NCBI GenBank assembly: GCA_002946415.1
Contig: NJPS01000039.1
Coordinates: forward strand, 248,001-312,000
DNA length: 64,000 nucleotides
Reading direction: 5' to 3'
DNA from: Rutstroemia sp. NJR-2017a BVV2
Taxonomy: Eukaryota > Ascomycota > Leotiomycetes > Helotiales > Rutstroemiaceae
The position numbers and the translations under genes were made by a program. The notes beneath the pieces are model-generated. The model did not search any database, had not been told where the DNA came from, and was given only the letters and a program-made list of their open reading frames with translations. Shown one piece after another: positions 57,458-64,000 of the stretch (position 1 is the stretch's first letter; every line of letters begins with the position of its first letter).

Positions 57458-58738
57458 ATGTCTCTCGATATCCACATTCATGGGCACGACCCGGAAAGAT
57501 CGAGCTACTGTGCGGGGGACTCACTGTCAGGCATAGTCCACCTCAAAGGGCCGATCCGCAGCAATGATCTTAAAGTGGTCCTCAACTTTTTTGGCGGGTC
57601 GTTTGTCTTTATACCAGAGAGAGGAGAGGAGCATGATAACTACCACCAATTCCTGTCGAGAAAAGTGTTACTTTCCTGTGGTCGTTGTGATCTTACCAGG
57701 GACGAAGATAGGACGTGGGGTTTTTGCATCAAGTTTCCCAGCAATACAGGAGATGATGGACCCTTTGGCCCGGACATGCCCTCGGGTGTGATTTGGACTA
57801 CAGACTCACACCCTCTGCCGCCTAGTGTTAATTTCACCCATCGACACACATTAGGGAGAGAGTACAACAGCCAGATCAAATACGGATTGCTTGCGACAGC
57901 TTGTGGTACTTATATTAAACTCTCTAAGAAACATTACTTGAGGTTCAGAGCTTTAAGAGAGTATAACGACATCAGGATTCCAAAAACCATTGTTCAAAGA
58001 CGATTTATTGGCTTCGACGGCAAGACAAAATCTCGGAAATTCCTCTGTTGGCTGAAAAGCAAGAAGCAGCCTCCCCATGCTCCGTCTAAAGTCCATGTGC
58101 GAATGCTTATCCCAGAAGTCATGGACCTAGACACGAAAGCCAAGATCAATCTTAACATTGCACAAGAACGGGACGGATGGAGTGGCCCCCACGGACATGG
58201 GATCACGTTATTGAGCGTAAAGCACGAGATCCTTGAAGAAGTATGGTCGCGAGTTCCGAGAGAAGGCCATCAGGATCGTGTTTGGACAGAGAGCTGGTCC
58301 ACCAAGAAGTTCCGCTACAACAACCCACAAAAGATCACCGGCACCGATAGGACTATCGACCTTACCAACGACTTAAACATAGTTCTACCTAAAAGGCTTT
58401 ACACTCCAAGCTTCAAGACCTATGGAATCAGCAAGAGGTACAAGTCGGTCACAACCATCAAGCTCAAGTACATGGACCAGGTCAAGAAGATAAGATTCAG
58501 GGTGGAGGACCTGGAAGTATTGCCGGCACGTAGAGATAGAGCTCCAAAACGAAATTCTTGGACTAGTCGAGCATGTTTTCGTCAAGGTCTTGGGGAGGTA
58601 ATCAAAGTGCCTAGGTTATCCGATCTCCAAGATTCATATCGACCGGATGAAGGGCGAAGACACATGGTGTGTTTCCCCGTGCCAGAGAAATTGCCGGTGG
58701 TTGAGGTCGGGTTTGTTGATGATGATGAGGAGTCGTGA
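57458..58738 (+). CDS. Arrestin-like N-terminal domain protein
   Basis: Intronless ORF of 426 aa with an arrestin-N style beginning: MSLDIHIHGHDPERSSYCAG, DSLSGIVHLKGPIRSNDLKV, then VVLNFFGGSFVFIP and WGFCIKFPSNTGDDGPFGP. Fungi use arrestin-related proteins as adaptors for ubiquitin ligases in membrane-protein endocytosis, but this subfamily is divergent. No PPxY ligase-binding motif is visible, so an ART-type adaptor role is not supported. A basic central stretch (GKTKSRKFLCWLKSKKQ) sits in the hinge or C-domain. The C-terminus is acidic (VEVGFVDDDEES). ATG 57458 is the first Met in a frame that is open from 57353. Confidence 0.75.
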   Translation: MSLDIHIHGHDPERSSYCAGDSLSGIVHLKGPIRSNDLKVVLNFFGGSFVFIPERGEEHDNYHQFLSRKVLLSCGRCDLTRDEDRTWGFCIKFPSNTGDDGPFGPDMPSGVIWTTDSHPLPPSVNFTHRHTLGREYNSQIKYGLLATACGTYIKLSKKHYLRFRALREYNDIRIPKTIVQRRFIGFDGKTKSRKFLCWLKSKKQPPHAPSKVHVRMLIPEVMDLDTKAKINLNIAQERDGWSGPHGHGITLLSVKHEILEEVWSRVPREGHQDRVWTESWSTKKFRYNNPQKITGTDRTIDLTNDLNIVLPKRLYTPSFKTYGISKRYKSVTTIKLKYMDQVKKIRFRVEDLEVLPARRDRAPKRNSWTSRACFRQGLGEVIKVPRLSDLQDSYRPDEGRRHMVCFPVPEKLPVVEVGFVDDDEES

Positions 58739-59117
58739 TGGATTCGAGCTGTTCTAGAGACGGCACGTATGGTTTCATGACGGTATGATGTAATCTGCGA
58801 TGCGAACACCGAGAACATTAAAATTCAAATCGGGCTGGACTTTCATATGCCAGCGACAACGATGAGACCAGGCCTTAACGAGACGACACTAGGTTCCCCT
58901 CATTATGTATAACCTCCATCTGCTGTTTCAACCACGATACAGTTAAACCGAAGGGAATGCACGGCGAACACAACCTGCGGATGGCAATCCTTCGATCAAT
59001 ATCCTATGTTCGCTATGACACTTCACGCCCAGGAACCAACGAACGACGCAATCTTTGTCAGCATAACAATGCGGTATCGACGATATCCTCGAGATAGAAA
59101 GATTCAGCTTCATCACC

Positions 59118-59384
59118 ATGGTCCTTCTCTTCGCGCTTGGGGTCCACCTCATCTCCACCACGAGCACACTCAGTGGGTATATCGCACAGTCAACCCCCGA
59201 GCCTGTTGCAGATAAGGATAAATTCGATCAATCTGCCGAGAAGTTCGGAGCCTGGCTCCAACGAAGGGTCAAGAGTTATTCTGCGGAAGACATTGGGCTC
59301 GTTTCAGGAAATCGGATTTTAGGGGAGACAATGGTGGAATGGATAAGTGGGAGACGCAAACAAGCCAGCATTTCAAGGATCTGA
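59118..59384 (+). CDS. Small hypothetical protein with possible signal peptide (88 aa)
   Basis: An uninterrupted ORF starts at a true ATG (MVLLFALGVHLISTTSTLSG) with a hydrophobic N-terminus that could be a signal peptide or anchor. It continues DKFDQSAEKFGAWLQRRVKS and ends near RRKQASISRI. No cysteines or family features are seen. It is a weak candidate for a small secreted protein and could be chance. Confidence 0.3.
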   Translation: MVLLFALGVHLISTTSTLSGYIAQSTPEPVADKDKFDQSAEKFGAWLQRRVKSYSAEDIGLVSGNRILGETMVEWISGRRKQASISRI

Positions 59385-61300
59385 GGAGTCAAGGTTTGGA
59401 ATGAGAATGACGGCTGAGCCTGTACTGTTCGATGGGAGTGGAAAATGTTGTTGATGGACATTTTGTTGCTGATATTTGACTTGTCGAGGTCTGTGAAGAG
59501 GTTATGATGGCATGAGTGAGGAACGAGTGTTGCGAAGGAGGTCGGTTTTGGGCAAAGAGTCTGGATTGGAGTGGGGTACTGGAGATAGTAGTATTGGAAG
59601 GAACGAGGAAGGAAAACGAAGTAGACCTGACATGATCGTTGCCGAACACAACTTGTATATCTTTGTTTTCAATTTAAACTGCGAGAATTGATGTGCCTTG
59701 AAATTGCCGTTATCTGATATATTTATATACCTCACAGCTTCAGCAAAGAGCAAACATGCAACTCCATCAATGCAATCAAAAGCATGATTCGTCGCAGACT
59801 AAAATTATCTCAGTGCCTACTACTCTGATACCTTCTTCATCACGATCTCTTGTGCATGCGAACCAAAACGAACGTACCCGGCGGTCCAGTCGAATAATTC
59901 AGGTTGCAACACTTGAGGCTTTCGAGATCTTGGGTAGCCTTCATGTAAGGAATCGAGTTGGGTACGGCGTGGGGTTCTGGGATAAGCTGAATGAGTAGGC
60001 AGGCAGAACATCTTCGGAACTTGCTCTTTTTCTGGTTACCTTTTTAGCATCAAGAGTCGTATGACGAAGAGTGTGTGCAGCAATGATGAGTATGGATGCT
60101 GCATTCCCCAAGTCACATCTGGCACAAAGATGTTTATCATCAAATACCACGAAAACAGACTGGAAGGATACGTCTTGTAGTGTTTTTCAACGTTCCTGCG
60201 AGCTAAGAAGGATGAAAGTGTCCTTGGAGGCATAGCGGATAAAAGACACAGAGTGATCGCTCTCAGCAAATCCAGTCATGACTTTCCAGTCTCCTGGCTG
60301 ATGCATCATGTTTGCATTTCGAGGAATTCGGCAGCCCCAACGTATTGATTACGGAACGCGAGTCTTACTATACGGCATGTCGCCTCGCCGGAGACGTACG
60401 ACTGATCTGCAGAGTTTTGCAGCCTGGAGGCTTCCACTTCTGCCGGCAGCCTAGACAGCGATCGTTTGAGCTACCGTTGGCCATCCACCGCAAATATGCA
60501 AACCTATGGCTGGAAAAGTAACAGCTTCGGGAGTGATTGAGAATTGGATGGACTTCCTCCAGATGAGGTAAGTAAAGGGATTCGATCCACCTGACGTTTG
60601 CTGTGGATACAAGAAGCTGAAGTAAACAAAATCCCACCATTTGAGCGCTACATTCTACCCGCGCCTATGGTAATAGCAGATATACCGGAACTTGGGGGAC
60701 ATGACAGCTGTGTCGCAAATGGTAATTGGTCTTGATTCTTGAGCCCTGAAACCTACACTATCACGCGGGGTATAGTAATACATATATATATCAAGGGCAA
60801 CCCCGGCGTCCTGCAGAATCTTGACCCCGCATAGAGCTAAAGGACACATATTCTCTAGAACCCAAGACATAACATAACGTTGACTGTAAATCCAAGAAAA
60901 TAGAAAATAATGAGGAAAAGCAACCCGATTCCGAGGATGGCCAAGAGCAGGAAGCGAAAAGATCAAACACATTGCCCGAATGACCAAGAAGGAAAAGGTG
61001 AGTCACCTGCTACTTCCCACTTTTCATTCATTCAGTGCACCATAAGTACATTCAGAAAAGGAAGATATACATTTGAAGCGCAACTACCGCTACAAAATCC
61101 CACATCGTCTTCCAGCTTCCATCCACCGACTACGGCTTGATGAAAATGATCATTAGGGCAAAATCCAAAAGGGAAAAAGAAAAATACAATAGTATAGGAA
61201 TAAAAAGTAAATACGATGCTAGCACACCGCCCAACTTAGCTACCTATACATCAACATCAGCATCAGCGTCGCCATCACCATAGTCATCACGTCACCACCC

Positions 61301-61324
61301 AACCCCAACCCCAACCCCAACCCC
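61301..61324. repeat. Four perfect AACCCC repeats (G-quadruplex-capable)
   Basis: Exactly four contiguous AACCCC units give GGGGTT x4 on the minus strand, a perfect intramolecular G-quadruplex pattern. The unit matches the ciliate telomere sequence, not the TTAGGG expected of filamentous ascomycetes. Confidence 0.9.
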
Positions 61325-62074
61325 ATCATTGGTACTTCCAAGGAAGGGAAGAGAAGAAAGAGAAACACCCCCTCCAAAAACCCCAACAAACCGCTGACCT
61401 AATCCCCCGAAAAGCAACCGGTGCCGAAAACCGAACTTCTCCATAGCCAGCCACGTGATAGTCTCTCAATTCCCTTACCATTCATCGTCATCGCCCTCGT
61501 AATCTCAAACCACCAGAACCACGCAACAAAGTAGGACCGACCGACCAACCGACCGACCGACCTTGACCCCATCTATCCATCCATCCATTCCAACCAACTG
61601 CCGCATCCCTCTCCTCTCCTCTCCTCTCCACCCCTTTCCCTCCTCCTCTCCTCCACAAAAGCACCGCAAGACACGCCCGACCCCATGGAGCACAGTGCAA
61701 TAGCACCGCCGAGCAGGGATCCTAAGCGCAGCGTCGTCGTCGGCGCTACCGGCATAGCTTCGGGTATACCGTGGCATTAGAGAATTTAAGCACAAGAGAC
61801 TAACTAGGTCGAAGCCCGACATGGACATCGCAACCCCCCCGTCTAGATATCGATATCTGCTCCCATCCCCTCTAACTACACTACACTACACTACTCAAGA
61901 CCCGACCACCACCCAGCAGCCGCTTCAATGTCCCTCAGCCGCATCGATCCCATCCCAAGAAAAAAAAAAAGAGAAGTGCCGAAACGCAAGCCCCGCTGCC
62001 CTGACATTAGTGTTTCCTTTTCATTTCTTTCGGGTGAGGTGAGGTCTTGGAGGGCTGAGATCGCATTGGTTGCA

Positions 62075-62116
62075 TCTGATCTGATCTGATCTGATATGAT
62101 CTGATATGATCTGATA
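62075..62116. repeat. (CTGAT)n microsatellite
   Basis: CTGATCTGATCTGATCTGAT followed by alternating ATGATCTGAT units spans about 42 bases. It lies in non-coding sequence. Confidence 0.8.
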
Positions 62117-64000
62117 CAAGACTTCTTTCTGATTCCAGTAAACGCATACGTACGTAGCTACAGCATGTGGATTCTCATCTCCTCTCTTCTCTCCTCAACA
62201 TACAGTGGACGGGAGTGGACGAATGGCGGAAATAACCAAAGCAATCAATCAATCAATCTCAATCTTACATGAACATGCAATCAATAGTGCCGTTGCCGAC
62301 GACGATTGTGGCGTTAGTGGAGTCTGTTTGTCCTGGAGATAAGTACAGAGTATGCTGAAGAGGAAGGAAGATACGACGGACGGACACAGGCTCTACCTAC
62401 CTAATCTCAGGACCCTTTTTTCCGTGCACAATTTTTCACCTTCCTCCTGTCCATCGCTACATTTCCCTCCCTGGGTACTTCCGTACCAGTGCTCCAGCTC
62501 CAGGACTCCGTACAGTACAGTATGAAATAGCAGTGGAGCGCCGCACCCACAGCGCAAAACGAAAAAGGTGGAAATAGTGGAGGTGGACGGGGGCTGGCAC
62601 AACAGTGGAGCCCCAGGCCAAGGGAAAGGATAAAGGATCGGGTAAAGAGCGCGGATGAGGATGAGGGTTGAGAAAGAAGGGATTTCGGTCGGTGAGATTG
62701 TGGGGTTGATGTTGGAGGGGTTGTTTGTTGTTTGTGGGTGGTGTTTTAATTGTAAAAATTTCTCTGGAGTTTTTTTTTGCTTTTTGCGGATTTCCACATT
62801 CGGGTTTTTTGCTAGAGTTGGAGAAGGAGATTACAAAGGACGGGGCGGATGAGTTGATGGACGGAATGGAAGGTAGGCAGGCACGTAATATTGACACTGT
62901 AGCTTTCCATTCCCAAGTAGTGGTAGTGGCATACCCACAAAACAGCTTCATGAGCCCAAAACGGCAGCACAAGTTCACTTCAGCTCCAATATTCATCATC
63001 CATCTATCACCAATGCAACTAAGCGTGCTGAGCACTAGAGCATTACATCTTGATCTCGATGGCACGAAGAACGATCGTAAACAGCACGTTTAGGAAAGGC
63101 GCGCGTATCGACAGATAGGAGCAAAAGCTCATTCTGGGGAAATCAACGAGCCCAACCCCCATAAAGCGGTGATGTAATCAAGATATTCCTTCCGAGCAGA
63201 AGAAGGAAAAAAAAACAAGACTAAGCTCCACATTGAGGCGAAATAGACTTTTTTTATGCCATGAAGTTCTTTCTTGCTTGGTCGAGATACGATGGCATAT
63301 CAAGACAAGACTGAGTGATGACACGTGGAGAGGGGATAGGTGAGTTTTGCAGTAGGAGATGGTTGTGCTGAACGGGAGAAACATGTTCTAGTTCTAGCTC
63401 TTAGGCTCGACCAGCGTACTGTATCTAGTACAGACAGCTCTTGGAAGTTGGGACATGACATAAAGTGCAACGTCTAACTAGAGCAAGCATGTTTTTCTCA
63501 CAAAGTCTGGGGAAATCCGAAATAGCACATGGAAAATCATTGGAACGGTAGTAGATAAGTTAGCCGGAAAGGAAAGCGCAAGAACATGTGAGTTGGAGAA
63601 AGTCTATCCCACCTTTCACATGTCAAAAAACGTCAAAGCAGAAGCATTCAAGTCCTCATTCCTCCTCCCTCCACCTTCTCTCCATATGGAGAAGTTAGTA
63701 CTCAGTAGTATCGGCCGAAACGTTTGATGAGACTCGGTCACTGATATGAAATTAATCTGCGACAAATGCAGCAGCGCCTGCGAGGAGCCGAAAAGAGGAA
63801 AGCCAACGGACCAAAGTTTTTGCCAGCGAAGATTTGATATCGCCAATATCTGGATATGGATCGGTTGGTTGGAATGGGGGCCGCATAATCTCGTTCCTGT
63901 CAGATTGATAGCGTAGCGTAGCATGTACCTGAATGAAAAAACAACTACCTCGGAGCACAACGGAGAAATTAACGGAACCGCAAGCTCGTAGAAAGGCCGA

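Larger units (their letters stand above)
58739..64000. other. 5-kb gene-poor right end with simple repeats
   Basis: No gene is firmly supported. The best small ORF is 59118-59384 (+), listed separately. Other open frames (60312-60521, 60368-60640 minus, 62457-63065 minus, 63616-63960 minus) have no recognised domain and overlap one another. From 61250 to 62900 the sequence is simple-repeat-rich: (AACCCC)n, (GACC)n, CTCCTCTCCT tracts, (CTGAT)n, (CAAT)n. Such composition is usual for promoters or long 5' leaders of regulatory genes, so a gene may start beyond the right edge. Confidence 0.4.

Noticed and set aside
61301..61324. Telomere or subtelomere
   Set aside because: Only four units of a non-native telomere type, flanked by ordinary sequence and not at a contig end.
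1..64000. tRNA genes, CRISPR arrays, intact transposons, biosynthetic gene cluster
   Set aside because: No B-box-like GGTTCGANNCC with a matching cloverleaf was noticed. There are no spaced identical repeats of CRISPR type and no transposase, integrase or reverse-transcriptase motifs. The neighbouring enzymes do not form a pathway. A tRNAscan or RepeatMasker run would settle this.

Overview
This is fungal nuclear DNA from a filamentous ascomycete (Pezizomycotina). The evidence is short introns of about 50-120 nt with GTAAGT/GTATGT-type donors, a mean of 2-5 introns per gene, and genes on both strands separated by hundreds of bases. The gene set also fits: a FlbA-type RGS protein, a Zn2Cys6 factor, a phocein/MOB3 protein and an exocyst SEC5. 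The protein sequences feel closest to Leotiomycetes (Botrytis/Sclerotinia-like), but that is an inference made without a database search. There are no bacterial-style operons, CRISPR arrays, rRNA genes or intact transposons, and I found no convincing tRNA.

Layout, left to right. 0.9-3.8 kb: two-DEP plus RGS regulator (FlbA type, +). 5.8-8.0 kb: COG0523/ZNG1 zinc-chaperone GTPase (-), divergent from MOB3/phocein (8.4-10.3 kb, +). 11.0-12.3 kb: mitochondrial L-2-hydroxyglutarate dehydrogenase-type oxidoreductase (-). 12.7-13.9 kb: unrecognised Ser/Pro-rich coiled-coil protein (-). 14-18.3 kb: gene-poor stretch with only weak spliced candidates. 18.4-21.3 kb: secreted S41 (CPAF-like) protease (+), convergent with a repeat-containing histidine phosphatase (21.7-23.6 kb, -). 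25.6-26.7 kb: GT32-like glycosyltransferase (+), tail-to-tail with an acid sphingomyelinase (26.8-29.0 kb, -). 30.4-32.9 kb: zinc-knuckle plus Zn2Cys6 transcription factor (+). 34.1-37.3 kb: MTR10 nuclear import receptor (-), divergent from SmE (37.8-38.2 kb, +). 38.3-39.1 kb: 5-formyl-THF cyclo-ligase (-), divergent from ROT1 (39.5-40.5 kb, +). 41.0-42.6 kb: membrane-anchored histidine acid phosphatase (-). 43.2-44.7 kb: NAD-isocitrate dehydrogenase subunit 2 (-), divergent from SEC5 (45.2-48.4 kb, +). 49.6-52.4 kb: ORC4 with AT-hooks and two PHD fingers (+). 53.1-56.0 kb: large proline-rich protein (+). 57.5-58.7 kb: arrestin-like protein (+). 58.7-64 kb: mostly non-coding, with simple repeats.

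Most of the window is housekeeping: splicing, nuclear import, replication, exocytosis, folate, the TCA cycle and ER folding. It is interleaved with developmental signalling (RGS, MOB3) and secreted or surface enzymes (S41 protease, sphingomyelinase, acid phosphatase, glycosyltransferase). I see no coherent biosynthetic cluster and no clear-cut novel system. The items most worth a second look are the AT-hook/double-PHD/AAA+ ORC4, the 12-nt micro-exon and altered METAP-docking motif in ZNG1, the non-canonical DXD site in the glycosyltransferase, the unusual zinc-cluster spacing, the tandem repeats of the phosphatase, and three candidate spliced small ORFs in otherwise empty stretches. Exon coordinates were derived by hand from splice consensus, reading-frame continuity and remembered family alignments, and have not been checked against RNA data.
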